Source: Candidatus Saccharibacteria bacterium UBA4387
GTDB taxonomy: Bacteria > Patescibacteriota > Saccharimonadia > Saccharimonadales > Saccharimonadaceae
DNA length: 28,512 nucleotides
Direction: 5' to 3'
Assembly: GCA_002391075.1 (NCBI GenBank)
Contig: DGRN01000022.1
Location: forward strand, 1-28,512
The position numbers were made by a program, and so were the translations under genes. Of this stretch, positions 7,963 to 16,261 are shown one piece after another (the first letter of the stretch is position 1; every line of letters starts with the position of its first letter). Under the pieces are notes generated by a model. That model was not told where the DNA came from and did not search any database. It saw only the letters and a program-made list of their open reading frames with translations.

Positions 7963-7987
7963 AAAAAACCGCCCAACGGCGGCTTTT
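7963..7987 (-). terminator. Terminator of ftsA
   Basis: GCCGCC-GTTG-GGCGGT stem followed by six T on the minus strand, 4 nt after the ftsA stop. It shows that ftsA and ftsZ are separate transcripts here, unlike many bacteria. Confidence 0.88.
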
Positions 7988-7991
7988 GTTT

Positions 7992-9233
7992 CTACTTATA
8001 TTTCTTCAGAATCGACTTTATCTTGCCAAATATTCCATCGCCTTTTTTACCATGCGAGCTCATTCTGGATTCTTTTTCCCCACTCGGAGCATAGCTGTTC
8101 ATATCATTATCCGCCAACATCAAACCAATCGCACAAGCATATTCCGGCTTCAAGACATCCTCGGTCACAGCCGCAATGTTACGTGGCGTACCAATACGAA
8201 CCGCGCGCTGCAACTGTTCCTTCGCAAAGCTATCAATGGCACGCATCTTTGCGCCACCACCAACTAGCACAACCCCCTCAGACAGACGCTCGCACTTCGA
8301 CATCTTCAACTGCGCAGCAACCGCCTCAAAAATCTCTTCCATGCGCGCCTTCGCAACCTCGTTCACCTGCTCGCGCGAAAACTCATACTTCTCTTTACCA
8401 TGATTAATGACAATGTCTTTGCCGTCTTCGAACTTCCCAGTCACATAGCGCAACTTCAACTCTTCTGCCACTTCTGGAATAGCCATCAAAACTGTCGCCA
8501 AATCCTTCGTAATGTCGTTACTGCCCATCGGCATAACGCTCAAATACTGCAATTCACCCTCTTCATACACAGCCACACCAGTCGTCGAGGCGCCCAAATC
8601 GACCACCGCGACACCGTTTTCTTTCTGCGTGGTCGTCAATACCGCATCAGCAGCAGCCACCACCGACGGCATCACGCACTCTACCGGCGAAATCTGCGCA
8701 GATTCGCAAACCTTCTGCAAATTTTCATAATCAGAAACCAAGGTCGAAATCACATTAGCACGCAATTCCAAACGCGCACCTTTCATCCCATACGGCTCAG
8801 AGATATTACCCTGACCATCCAAAATATACTCATACGGCACCAAGTCCAAAACTTTACGATTCGCCGGCACTTTCCCCGCAATCGCCGCATCATTCAAGCG
8901 CGCAATATCATCATCATTAATCTCATGATCAGCCGAAACACCAACCGCAATCATGCCATCAATTTTCGCGCTACCAACGCTTACGCCATTAATGCTCACG
9001 CCAGCAGAATGCACCTCTATACCGCACATCCCCTCCACCGTATGCAGACAAGTATCAATCGCTTTCACCGGCGACGTCAATTCTTTCACGCTTCCACGGC
9101 GCAGACCCACCGAAGGAGCCTCACCATAACCTATCACATTCACGGAACCGTCAGAGCCAAAACGCCCTAAAACCGCACGAACTTTACTCGTGCCTACATC
9201 TATACCAACTGCGAAGCGTGCTTTTTCATCCAT
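7992..9233 (-). CDS. ftsA: Cell division protein FtsA
   Basis: Actin-like ATPase that tethers FtsZ to the membrane. The N-terminal phosphate loop is GIDVGTSKVRAV (10-21), the second is VVDLGASTTGVAVYEEGEL, and the adenosine motif is VLVGGGAKMRAI. Length (413 aa) is normal. The protein ends in a basic amphipathic helix (GIFGKIKSILKKYK), the membrane-targeting sequence expected for FtsA. There is no Shine-Dalgarno; instead a TGGTATAAT box ends 6 nt before the ATG, so the message is predicted to be leaderless. The promoter overlaps the 3' end of map. Confidence 0.96.
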   Translation of the reverse strand: MDEKARFAVGIDVGTSKVRAVLGRFGSDGSVNVIGYGEAPSVGLRRGSVKELTSPVKAIDTCLHTVEGMCGIEVHSAGVSINGVSVGSAKIDGMIAVGVSADHEINDDDIARLNDAAIAGKVPANRKVLDLVPYEYILDGQGNISEPYGMKGARLELRANVISTLVSDYENLQKVCESAQISPVECVMPSVVAAADAVLTTTQKENGVAVVDLGASTTGVAVYEEGELQYLSVMPMGSNDITKDLATVLMAIPEVAEELKLRYVTGKFEDGKDIVINHGKEKYEFSREQVNEVAKARMEEIFEAVAAQLKMSKCERLSEGVVLVGGGAKMRAIDSFAKEQLQRAVRIGTPRNIAAVTEDVLKPEYACAIGLMLADNDMNSYAPSGEKESRMSSHGKKGDGIFGKIKSILKKYK

Positions 9234-9239
9234 AAGCGT

Positions 9240-9269
9240 ATTATACCATTATTCCTAATCTTGCGTCAA
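9240..9269 (-). promoter_or_regulatory. Promoter of ftsA (leaderless)
   Basis: TTGACG (9264-9269), 18-nt spacer, TATAAT (9240-9245) with the extended TGG on the minus strand. The -10 ends only 6 nt from the ATG, so transcription should start at or next to the A of the start codon. Confidence 0.75.
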
Positions 9270-9998
9270 AATCTCATAACCATCTTCGGTCACCAAAATC
9301 GTATGCTCAAAGTGCGCCCCCAACGATCCGTCTTTCAGACAGACCGTCCAGCCGTCATCACCTTGCACTACTACTGTATCTGGCTTACCCAGGCTAGACA
9401 TGGGCTCAATACAAATCGTATCGCCAACTTTCAAAATCTCGCCGTGCCCACGCTTGCCATAATTCGGCACCTCTGGCGCCATGTGCATCTTTTTGCCAAT
9501 ACCATGCCCAACATAATCCCGAATCACGCCCAGTTTACCTTTTTCAAGTTGTTTCTGAACTGCAAAGCCAATATCGCCCAATTTCGCACCTGGCCTCACT
9601 TGCTCAATCCCCTCATACAGTGACGATTCCGTATAGCTCAAAAGGTGCTTTTGCGCCGCCGTCGGCTTCCCCAAAATCATCGTAAAAGCCGAATCGACAT
9701 AATAGCCCTGATATTTAATCACCAAATCATAACTAATCTTGTCGCCTTCCTCAAACTCGATATCTTTCGGAATGCCGTGAATCAATTCATTGTTCACCGA
9801 AATACAGACACATCCCGGAAAATCGACCTCTGGTTCATAGTAGGCAATCCCGCAACCGGCCGCCAAAATTTGTTTCTCCAGCCATTTGTCGACCTGTTTG
9901 CCAGTCATACCGACCTGGGTATAATCACGCAGCTCGCGAAACAACTGCGCCATAATTTTCCCACCAGCGCGCATTGCACTAATTTTTTTATCATCCAT
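9255..9998 (-). CDS. map: Methionine aminopeptidase, type I
   Basis: Removes the N-terminal Met from nascent proteins after deformylation. All five metal ligands can be placed: Asp in ISYDLV, Asp in YYVDSA, His in YVGHGIG, Glu in CIEPMS and Glu in HFEHTILV. The substrate-contacting VNNELIHGIP is also present. Length (247 aa) matches type I enzymes without extensions. It works downstream of Def, encoded at 15656-16261. A weak AGGA lies 11 nt before the ATG, and a TATAAT at 10026-10031 overlapping the adk stop codon probably drives it. Confidence 0.97.
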   Translation of the reverse strand: MDDKKISAMRAGGKIMAQLFRELRDYTQVGMTGKQVDKWLEKQILAAGCGIAYYEPEVDFPGCVCISVNNELIHGIPKDIEFEEGDKISYDLVIKYQGYYVDSAFTMILGKPTAAQKHLLSYTESSLYEGIEQVRPGAKLGDIGFAVQKQLEKGKLGVIRDYVGHGIGKKMHMAPEVPNYGKRGHGEILKVGDTICIEPMSSLGKPDTVVVQGDDGWTVCLKDGSLGAHFEHTILVTEDGYEILTQD

Positions 9999-10021
9999 AA
10001 TAATTTTTCCTAAAACTTGAA

Positions 10022-10564
10022 CTATATTATACCGCGTTCGCGCAAAACTTGTTCAATTCTCTCGGTTATTACCGGAATTTCCCCCGAACCATCAATCCTG
10101 ACAACCGGCACGCCCTGCGACTCAAGCTTCTCGGTCATTGTATAAATTGTTTGTTCAAACACACCCCAACGCTTTTCTATCGCATCAATCGTATCGTCCA
10201 TACGACCGCGCGCTTCCAAACGTTTCCAAAGTTCCGCATGCGGCACATCCAAAATTATCGCCACCTGAATATATTTTGTATCCTCATTTTTAACCAGCCA
10301 TTCAGCTTGCCATTCGTCGCGCGGATAGCCATCCAATATCGCGCCCTTGTCTGCATAAACTAATTCCATCATGCGATCATGCATCATGTTCACCACAATT
10401 CTATCGTCTACCAAGCCGCCGGTTTTCATTGTCTCATTCAAATCGTCGCTCTGTTTATCGCGCAACAATTGCCCAACCGACATCCACTCCCAGCCATATT
10501 TTTGCGCCAAAATTTTCCCCTGAACACTTTTTCCGCTACCGGCCGCCCCAAAAAGAATAATCAT
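10022..10564 (-). CDS. adk: Adenylate kinase, short-lid form
   Basis: Converts ATP + AMP to 2 ADP. The P-loop is GAAGSGKS (6-13), the AMP-binding region has GGLVDDRIVVNMM, and LDGYPRDEWQAEWL corresponds to the DGFPR motif. ARGRMDDTIDAIEKRWGVFEQ gives the Arg residues that close on the phosphates. At 180 aa it is shorter than the long-lid type and has no zinc-lid cysteines. AAGGAGG lies 5 nt before the ATG. It follows the rpsU terminator with no convincing promoter, so it may depend partly on read-through. Confidence 0.95.
   Translation of the reverse strand: MIILFGAAGSGKSVQGKILAQKYGWEWMSVGQLLRDKQSDDLNETMKTGGLVDDRIVVNMMHDRMMELVYADKGAILDGYPRDEWQAEWLVKNEDTKYIQVAIILDVPHAELWKRLEARGRMDDTIDAIEKRWGVFEQTIYTMTEKLESQGVPVVRIDGSGEIPVITERIEQVLRERGII
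10026..10056 (-). promoter_or_regulatory. Probable promoter of map
   Basis: A perfect TATAAT (10026-10031) overlaps the adk stop. The best -35 is TTGAAC (10051-10056) at a long 19-nt spacing, so only the -10 is well supported. Confidence 0.45.
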
Positions 10565-10604
10565 ATTACCTCCTTATGTTTATTTTCCGACATTAATGAA
10601 CATT

Positions 10605-10632
10605 AAAAATACCCCTTGTCGTCGGGGGTATT
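10605..10632 (-). terminator. Terminator after rpsU
   Basis: AATACCCC / GGGGTATT stem (10608-10615 with 10625-10632) and a T-rich tail on the minus strand, immediately after the rpsU stop. Confidence 0.82.
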
Positions 10633-10634
10633 CT

Positions 10635-10850
10635 TTATTTAAGGCCTAACTTCATGCGTTCGGCTTTTTCAGCTTTGCGTTTCTCGCGCAAAATTGCTTT
10701 CACGCGGCGCTCGCGCTTGGAAATCGGCTTCGTAAAGCGCATGCTTTCCTTCGCAGTAGCCATGACGCCACTCTGCAGAACCTTACGGTTGAAACGACGG
10801 ATAATATTCTCGTTCGCCTCGTTCTGATCTTTACGGGTTACTTTAATCAT
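10635..10850 (-). CDS. rpsU: 30S ribosomal protein bS21
   Basis: Small basic ribosomal protein that binds near the anti-Shine-Dalgarno end of 16S rRNA. The 71-aa sequence has the family core: NENIIRRFNRKVLQSGVM followed by a long Arg/Lys helix (SKRERRVKAILREKRKAEK). No Shine-Dalgarno is visible; a TTGAAA-17-TAAAAT promoter lies inside the end of recJ with its -10 only 9 nt from the ATG, so the message is predicted to be leaderless or nearly so. It could also be read through from recJ, 21 nt upstream. Confidence 0.93.
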   Translation of the reverse strand: MIKVTRKDQNEANENIIRRFNRKVLQSGVMATAKESMRFTKPISKRERRVKAILREKRKAEKAERMKLGLK

Positions 10851-10859
10851 ACTGAGCCA

Positions 10860-10888
10860 ATTTTACCACATCTAGTCGCATCTTTCAA
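10860..10888 (-). promoter_or_regulatory. Promoter of rpsU inside the recJ 3' end
   Basis: TTGAAA (10883-10888), 17-nt spacer, TAAAAT (10860-10865) on the minus strand. The expected start point is 2-3 nt from the rpsU ATG. Confidence 0.72.
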
Positions 10889-12488
10889 GACTAATAATCC
10901 GCCCCTCAATCTTCACATTTCCGCGCCACTCATTATGCATTAGAGAGAACTGCGCGCGCAATTTCCCTCCACGTTCCGCCGAAAGCCACTCTTTTGGCGC
11001 AAAAAACCACATCATCTTCATCTCGCGCCCATTCCCGTCACGCAGAACAATCGACAAATGCTTCTCTTTCAGTACCTTCTTATCGACAAAATCCGCCACA
11101 ATCTCAAAAATCGGCTCTTCATTTCCCTCGCCAAACGGCTCCAAAAGCGCAATCTCGTCATACAACTCCTCCGTCATCTCTGCGAAATCCGCCAACAGCA
11201 CATCGCTTTTCTCACGCAAAAATCTTTCCTGGTTCTTCAAGCCCAGCGAATCATAATAACCATTCATCTGCTCCCGAAATTCCTCCAAATTCTCCGCCAA
11301 AATGCTCACGCCGCAAGCCCCCGCATGTCCGCCGCCCGTCAAGAGTAAACCGTCCGGACAATTCTGTAAGGCCTCCGCCAAAGAGAACTCGCCAAAGCTC
11401 CGCCCAGACCCCTTCAATCGCCCATCCTCCAAGCGCGCCAATGCAAAAGCCGGCCTCTTATAAATCTCGACTAGCCGCCCCGCGATTATCCCCACAATCC
11501 CTTCATGCCAATCACCACACGCCACAATCACCCTATCCGCCTCATTTATTGAGTCAGCCACCTCTTTTATCGCCTCGTCCTGCCTCTTGCGTCGCTCATT
11601 ATTCAGACCATTCAACTCCTGCGCCAAGCTAAACGCCTCCGCTCTACTCTCCGTATTCAACAAATCCAACGCCAAATCCGCACTTTTCAATCGCCCAGCC
11701 GCATTAATCCGCGGCCCAATCTGAAAACCAATCGCCTGCGTATCTATTCGCGACAAGTCCACACTTGCCTGCTTCGCCAACTCTTTCAACCCAGCCCGCC
11801 GTGTCTTCGGCAACACGTTCCGCATCCCAAAATACGACATAATCCGATTCTCATCACGCAACACCATCGAGTCGCAAATCGTCCCAATCGTCACCAAATC
11901 CAACAGCCATTTTTCCTGTCCATCACAAGCCCCACCATTCATTCGCATATTCAAAGCGCGCGCCAAAGTAAACGCCACGCCAACGCCCGCCATTCGCAAA
12001 CCATATTTCTCATCGGCCCGCTTCGGATTAATTACCGCAAGGGCCGCCTCCGGCATCTCTGTAATCTCGTGATGATCCGTCACGATGCACTCTATACCAC
12101 GACGCAACATTTCCTCAATCACCGCGCCAGAACCACTCCCGCAGTCCACCGTCACCACTAAATCCGCCCCATACTCTTCCATCCCCGCAATCGCTGGCAT
12201 ATTCATCCCGTAACCATCCGTAAAGCGATTCGGCAACATCACCTTCACATCTCTGCAACCAAAATGTGCCAAACCGCTCTTCAAGACCGTACTCGCCGTC
12301 ACGCCGTCCGCATCATAATCACCATAAATCAAAATCTTCTCGCCGTCATTCCGCGCTTTCTCTATCCGATCCACCGCCACAGAAACCCCCTGCATCAAAA
12401 ACGGATCGAACAGCTCCTCGTATTTCGGCCGCAAAAAACTCTCATTCAGCCCACGCTGTTTCAAAAGCTCATCAAAAATCCGCGTCAT
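10872..12488 (-). CDS. recJ: Single-strand DNA 5'-3' exonuclease RecJ
   Basis: DHH-family exonuclease of recombination and repair. DHH-domain motifs are DYDADG (57-62), VTVDCGSGS (113-120) and DHH (138-140); the DHHA1 domain has GDWHEGIVGIIAGRL and LTGGGHAGACG, and the C-terminal region fits the OB fold. Length (538 aa) is slightly short but complete. Its ATG overlaps the stop of the upstream winged-helix gene (ATGA), so translation is probably coupled. The rpsU promoter is embedded in its last codons. Confidence 0.97.
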   Translation of the reverse strand: MTRIFDELLKQRGLNESFLRPKYEELFDPFLMQGVSVAVDRIEKARNDGEKILIYGDYDADGVTASTVLKSGLAHFGCRDVKVMLPNRFTDGYGMNMPAIAGMEEYGADLVVTVDCGSGSGAVIEEMLRRGIECIVTDHHEITEMPEAALAVINPKRADEKYGLRMAGVGVAFTLARALNMRMNGGACDGQEKWLLDLVTIGTICDSMVLRDENRIMSYFGMRNVLPKTRRAGLKELAKQASVDLSRIDTQAIGFQIGPRINAAGRLKSADLALDLLNTESRAEAFSLAQELNGLNNERRKRQDEAIKEVADSINEADRVIVACGDWHEGIVGIIAGRLVEIYKRPAFALARLEDGRLKGSGRSFGEFSLAEALQNCPDGLLLTGGGHAGACGVSILAENLEEFREQMNGYYDSLGLKNQERFLREKSDVLLADFAEMTEELYDEIALLEPFGEGNEEPIFEIVADFVDKKVLKEKHLSIVLRDGNGREMKMMWFFAPKEWLSAERGGKLRAQFSLMHNEWRGNVKIEGRIISLERCD

Positions 12489-12787
12489 CCGATCGTCTTA
12501 TTTAGCGGCTTCCCCGCCGATTCTTGCTGCTGACTCTTAATCACGATGCTTTGCAATTCCTTCAAAATCGGAAACTGTTTATTCGTCTGGTAAATGCTCG
12601 TATTACCCCGCTTCGTCGTAATCAAAAAGCCACTCTTTGTCAGACGTCGCAACTCGCGCTGAATATTCCCTGGATCTTCCTTGATTAACTTCGACAAACC
12701 GCGCACATGCGTCTTAAAATCAGGATATTTCGCAAAAACAACAATAATTTTGCGCCGCACCCGACTCGTCACAAAAACGTCTAACAT
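12485..12787 (-). CDS. Winged-helix transcriptional regulator, 100 aa
   Basis: Residues 5-65 have the layout of an ArsR-like winged helix: a helix ending YPDFKTHVRGLSKLI, the recognition helix region DPGNIQRELRRLTKSGFL, and a wing ITTKRGNTSIYQTNK. No metal-binding Cys is visible, so metal sensing is unlikely. It overlaps recJ by 4 nt and has an AAGGAGG Shine-Dalgarno. Its promoter region faces the strong divergent promoter at 12866-12894; whether it regulates itself or that neighbour cannot be told. Confidence 0.8.
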   Translation of the reverse strand: MLDVFVTSRVRRKIIVVFAKYPDFKTHVRGLSKLIKEDPGNIQRELRRLTKSGFLITTKRGNTSIYQTNKQFPILKELQSIVIKSQQQESAGKPLNKTIG

Positions 12788-12808
12788 TTACCTCCTTAAC
12801 TGCTATCT

Positions 12809-12838
12809 ATTTTAGCAAAAATTATGTATTTTCTACAA
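12809..12838 (-). promoter_or_regulatory. Promoter of the regulator-recJ operon
   Basis: TTGTAG (12833-12838), 18-nt spacer, TAAAAT (12809-12814) with TGC upstream (extended -10), on the minus strand. Confidence 0.55.
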
Positions 12839-12865
12839 CAATTCTCATCCAAATCGATTAAATTA

Positions 12866-12894
12866 TTGACATCACCAGCAAAGAGTGGTATAAT
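12866..12894 (+). promoter_or_regulatory. Full-consensus sigma70-type promoter
   Basis: TTGACA (12866-12871), exactly 17 nt, TATAAT (12889-12894). The leader of about 87 nt holds the self-complementary AACGCGCGCGTT (12916-12927) and a CTTTTTC/GAAAAAG hairpin (12928-12946). Confidence 0.9.
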
Positions 12895-12987
12895 ATAAAT
12901 ATACGTACGTTTTCCAACGCGCGCGTTCTTTTTCAGTGCGAAAAAGACAATCATCCTATCGGCCTCTTCCCTAAAAGGAGCATGCTT

Positions 12988-13623
12988 ATGAATAATATTA
13001 CAGTAAACGGCAAAAAATATTGCCAGGTCGGAAATTTCCTGATGAACGCAGCTAACCTCAAGATCGCGACAGAGAACACTCGCCGCTTCTTACTCATGGT
13101 TGCGCCACTCTGGAAAAACATCAGCGGCGACAGCATGAGATGCTACGCCATCCCCGACATCACCGCTACGGCGCTCTGTACTAAGATCAACGGCATCAGC
13201 GACAAGCTCATGGCAGAAAACTACGACATCGCAGGTTGCCCCACCACCCCTCGTGACATCAAGGCGATCATCGACAGAGTACGCGAGGAAGTCGAGTCAG
13301 ACGATATCTACTTCGAAATCGTTGACGACTGTCGCAGCGGCGGCAGCTGCGGAGGCGATTGCTACATCTGTGGCGTATCGTTCTCCCGTTACCACGGCAA
13401 GTGCTACAGCGACGACGACCTCAAGAAGCTGACAACCATCGGCAACTTCGTCGACAGGTTCATCGCAAAAATCGAGGAAATCGACAACGAAGCCATCTCT
13501 ATCTTAAGATGGGAGTTCACAGACGCCTCCGAACACGACAGCGACGACGACTTCGACTTCTCCTCCGGCAATCCCGTATCTGACGCCCTCGGCAGCTTCG
13601 GCTACAACCCCAGCCAGTACTAA
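12988..13623 (+). CDS. Orphan Cys-containing protein, 211 aa
   Basis: The ATG at 12988 is chosen because AAAGGAG is 7 nt upstream; the in-frame ATG at 12982 is too close. I do not recognise the protein. The N-terminal half is mixed alpha/beta. A Cys cluster occurs at C115, C121, C125, C128 and C139 (GGSCGGDCYICG), with H137 nearby, and could bind a metal. The C-terminal 40 residues are acidic and disordered-looking (EHDSDDDFDFSS), ending in GYNPSQY. There is no signal peptide or membrane segment. It is a single-gene unit with a full-consensus promoter and a strong terminator, so it is probably highly expressed. Codons are noticeably richer in G+C than in priA next door. Confidence 0.8.
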   Translation: MNNITVNGKKYCQVGNFLMNAANLKIATENTRRFLLMVAPLWKNISGDSMRCYAIPDITATALCTKINGISDKLMAENYDIAGCPTTPRDIKAIIDRVREEVESDDIYFEIVDDCRSGGSCGGDCYICGVSFSRYHGKCYSDDDLKKLTTIGNFVDRFIAKIEEIDNEAISILRWEFTDASEHDSDDDFDFSSGNPVSDALGSFGYNPSQY

Positions 13624-13634
13624 CTTCGCACAAT

Positions 13635-13664
13635 CCCCTGCGCACACCAGCGCAGGGGCTTTTT
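13635..13664 (+). terminator. Strong intrinsic terminator
   Basis: Perfect 9-bp GC-rich stem CCCCTGCGC / GCGCAGGGG (13635-13643 and 13650-13658) with a 6-nt loop, followed by CTTTTTC. It starts 11 nt after the stop codon of the orphan gene. Confidence 0.93.
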
Positions 13665-13674
13665 CTTTCTGAAG

Positions 13675-13683
13675 TGTTAAAAT
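13675..13683 (+). promoter_or_regulatory. Extended -10 promoter of priA (leaderless)
   Basis: TGTTAAAAT, with its last base 6 nt before the priA ATG. There is no clear -35, as the upstream DNA is the terminator stem. No Shine-Dalgarno is seen. Confidence 0.6.
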
Positions 13684-13689
13684 ATCTTC

Positions 13690-15627
13690 ATGAATTACTA
13701 TCTGGTCGCGCCCGCAAAAACCTTTCACCAAACCGACAACGTACTCACCTACTCTTCAGCAGAAAAACTCGCAATCGGCCAAATCGTCGAGATCCCACTC
13801 GGCAAACAGTCCTGCATTGGCATTGTTACGCAAAAAACCGAGCAGCCAGAATTCGAAACCAAAAATATCATTCGCACCATTTACGAGCAGCCGCTTCCAA
13901 AACACCTCACAAAGGCACTTTTTTGGCTTGCCAATTACTATCGCTGCCCACTTTCTAGCGTAGTTCAAGCAATCCTGCCACGCGGAATCACCAAGAAACG
14001 CCGCAACCTCACTCAATCAGACACGAAAACCCCGAGCGAACCTGTCGCAAACCCTTTAAACGAAGCCCAGCTCCGCGCCATTGCCGAAATCGAATCGAAC
14101 TCTGCCAATACCATCCTGCTTCACGGCATCACCGGCAGCGGCAAAACCAATATCTACATCGAACTCGCCAAGCGCACTCTAGCAAAAGGCCAATCCATCA
14201 TCATTCTCGTACCAGAGATCGCGCTCACCTCGCAAATCGTCCGCAATTTTCAGGCGCATTTCCAAGACATCGTCATTCTTCATTCCGCCCAAACCGAATC
14301 CATACGCCATCAAATCTGGGAAAAATCCCTTAAATCTACCGAACCGCAGGTCGTCATTGGGCCGCGCTCTGCTCTGTTTGCGCCAGTTCAAAATCTCGGT
14401 CTCATCATCATAGACGAAGCGCACGAACCCGCCTATCAACAAGATCAAAATCCCAAATATTCCGCCTTGCGCCTCGCCTCAATCATGTCCAAAACCATAC
14501 TTGGCACCGCAACTCCACTCATTTCCGACTATTACATCTGCGAGCAGCACAAGGCCATCGTCGAACTCAACCAACTTGCCATCAAAAACGAAAAAACCGC
14601 CAAAATTTCACTCATCGACCTCAAAGAACGCGGCAATTTTAGTCGCAGTCGTTTCATCAGCCGTCAGCTCATCGAAAGTATTCAAAATTCACTTCAAAAT
14701 CACACCCAAAGCCTCATATTTCACAATCGCCGCGGTTCCGCGCCGCTCACCGTTTGCGATCAGTGCGGCTGGCAATCGCTTTGTGACAACTGTTTCTTGC
14801 CACTCGTCCTTCATGCCGACGAATTCAAAATGCATTGCCATACTTGCGGCCGCAGCTTCCCCGTCCCTACTTCTTGCCCAGAGTGCCACAATGCCAGCAT
14901 TCATCACAAAGGCTTCGGCACCAAAGCCATCGAAGACGAAATGCACCGTCTCTTTCCACACGCCAAAATCGCCCGTTTCGACGCCGACACCGATGCCGAC
15001 CAAAGACTCGACAAAATCTACGACCAAGTCCACAACGGCAACTACGATATCATCATCGGCACTCAAATGATCGCCAAAGGTTTCGATTTCCCCAAACTCA
15101 CCACGCTCGGAATCATTCAGGCCGATTCCCAGCTCTCTTTACCGGATTTTTCGTCCGAAGAACGCAGTTATCAACTTATTACTCAGGTCATCGGCCGCGC
15201 CAAACGCGGACACCAAAATAGCGAAATCTTTATTCAAAGTTTTCAGCCTGAACACCAAGTTATCCAATACGCCATCCAAAATAATTACGCAGATTTTTAC
15301 CACTATCTTCTCGAGAAGCGACAAAAAAGTAAGCTCCCTCCCTACACTTTTTTGCTCAAACTTTCCATGACTTACAAAACCGAAGCCATCGTCGTTAAAA
15401 ATATTCGCGCCTTGTACAAAAAAATTGTTCGTTACGCCAAAGCCGAACAAATTACTCAACTTGCCATCACGCCGCCCATGCCAGCCTTCCACGAACGCAC
15501 AAATTCTGGCTACACCTGGCAAATCATCGTAAAAGCCAAATCGCGCACCAATCTACTCAAAATCTTCGACATTATCGATAAATCCCCCTACATCCACTTT
15601 GCGCTTGACCCAATTACCCTCCTTTAG
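13690..15627 (+). CDS. priA: Primosomal helicase PriA
   Basis: 3'-5' helicase that reloads the replisome at stalled forks. Walker A is GITGSGKT (146-153) and Walker B is DEAH (242-245). The zinc-binding insertion is complete, starting at C356: CDQCGWQSLCDNC, CHTCG and CPEC. Helicase motifs include IGTQMIAKGFDFP and QVIGRAKRG. The N-terminal 3'-DNA-end binding region (1-100) is shorter than in enterobacteria, which gives 645 aa overall. The message is predicted to be leaderless. def follows 28 nt later from its own promoter. Confidence 0.96.
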   Translation: MNYYLVAPAKTFHQTDNVLTYSSAEKLAIGQIVEIPLGKQSCIGIVTQKTEQPEFETKNIIRTIYEQPLPKHLTKALFWLANYYRCPLSSVVQAILPRGITKKRRNLTQSDTKTPSEPVANPLNEAQLRAIAEIESNSANTILLHGITGSGKTNIYIELAKRTLAKGQSIIILVPEIALTSQIVRNFQAHFQDIVILHSAQTESIRHQIWEKSLKSTEPQVVIGPRSALFAPVQNLGLIIIDEAHEPAYQQDQNPKYSALRLASIMSKTILGTATPLISDYYICEQHKAIVELNQLAIKNEKTAKISLIDLKERGNFSRSRFISRQLIESIQNSLQNHTQSLIFHNRRGSAPLTVCDQCGWQSLCDNCFLPLVLHADEFKMHCHTCGRSFPVPTSCPECHNASIHHKGFGTKAIEDEMHRLFPHAKIARFDADTDADQRLDKIYDQVHNGNYDIIIGTQMIAKGFDFPKLTTLGIIQADSQLSLPDFSSEERSYQLITQVIGRAKRGHQNSEIFIQSFQPEHQVIQYAIQNNYADFYHYLLEKRQKSKLPPYTFLLKLSMTYKTEAIVVKNIRALYKKIVRYAKAEQITQLAITPPMPAFHERTNSGYTWQIIVKAKSRTNLLKIFDIIDKSPYIHFALDPITLL

Positions 15628-15638
15628 CCTGGATTTTA

Positions 15639-15647
15639 TGTTATAAT
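15639..15647 (+). promoter_or_regulatory. Extended -10 promoter of def (leaderless)
   Basis: TGTTATAAT (perfect extended -10) ending 8 nt before the def ATG, with no -35 at the usual distance and no Shine-Dalgarno. Confidence 0.7.
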
Positions 15648-15655
15648 ATATTTTA

Positions 15656-16261
15656 ATGAGCTCTAAAAAATCTAATTCCGCCGACAATATTATCGTCACC
15701 CCGGATCCACGCCTCCGCCAGAAATCCACCAAGGTAAAAGCCGGCGACCCAGAAGTCAACCAAATCATCAAAGAAATGATTCAAGCTTCTCTAGACTGGG
15801 AGGAGGAGCACGAATTTGAACTTAGTGCCGCCCTCGCCGCACCTCAACTTGGCTACAATCGCCGCATCATTGTCGTGCGCGAAGATACTTCCGACAAAGA
15901 CAACAACACCTTCATCCCTCTCCTAAACCCAGAGGTCATCAAAACCGAAGGCAAAACCCTCTACGATTACGAAGGCTGCCTATCCGTCCCTACCATCTAC
16001 GGCAAAGTTCCACGCCCGCAAAAAGCCCGCATCAAAGCCCAGACCGAAGATGGCCAGGAAGTCCGCATCAAAGTTGACGGTTTTCTCGCCCGCACTATTT
16101 TGCACGAAATCGACCACCTCAACGGCATTCTTTTCATCGATCACATCAAAAACGACGAAAAAGCCTTCTACAAACTTGACGACAGAGGCGACCTCGTGCC
16201 GTTAGATTACGATAAATGCATCAAAGATAATAAAGACCTCTGGCCAGATGACGAAAACTAA
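15656..16261 (+). CDS. def: Peptide deformylase
   Basis: Metalloenzyme that removes the formyl group from N-terminal fMet. Motif 2 is EGCLSVP (106-112) and motif 3 is HEIDH (150-154), giving the Cys-His-His metal site and the catalytic Glu151. Motif 1, normally GxGLAAPQ, reads SAALAAPQ (57-64): both glycines are replaced while Gln64, which holds the oxyanion, is kept. There is also an acidic stretch (LDWEEEHEFE, 46-55) just before motif 1. The protein is 201 aa with an extended C-terminus. Its last 14 nt overlap fmt, so the deformylating and formylating enzymes are made together. Confidence 0.94.
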   Translation: MSSKKSNSADNIIVTPDPRLRQKSTKVKAGDPEVNQIIKEMIQASLDWEEEHEFELSAALAAPQLGYNRRIIVVREDTSDKDNNTFIPLLNPEVIKTEGKTLYDYEGCLSVPTIYGKVPRPQKARIKAQTEDGQEVRIKVDGFLARTILHEIDHLNGILFIDHIKNDEKAFYKLDDRGDLVPLDYDKCIKDNKDLWPDDEN

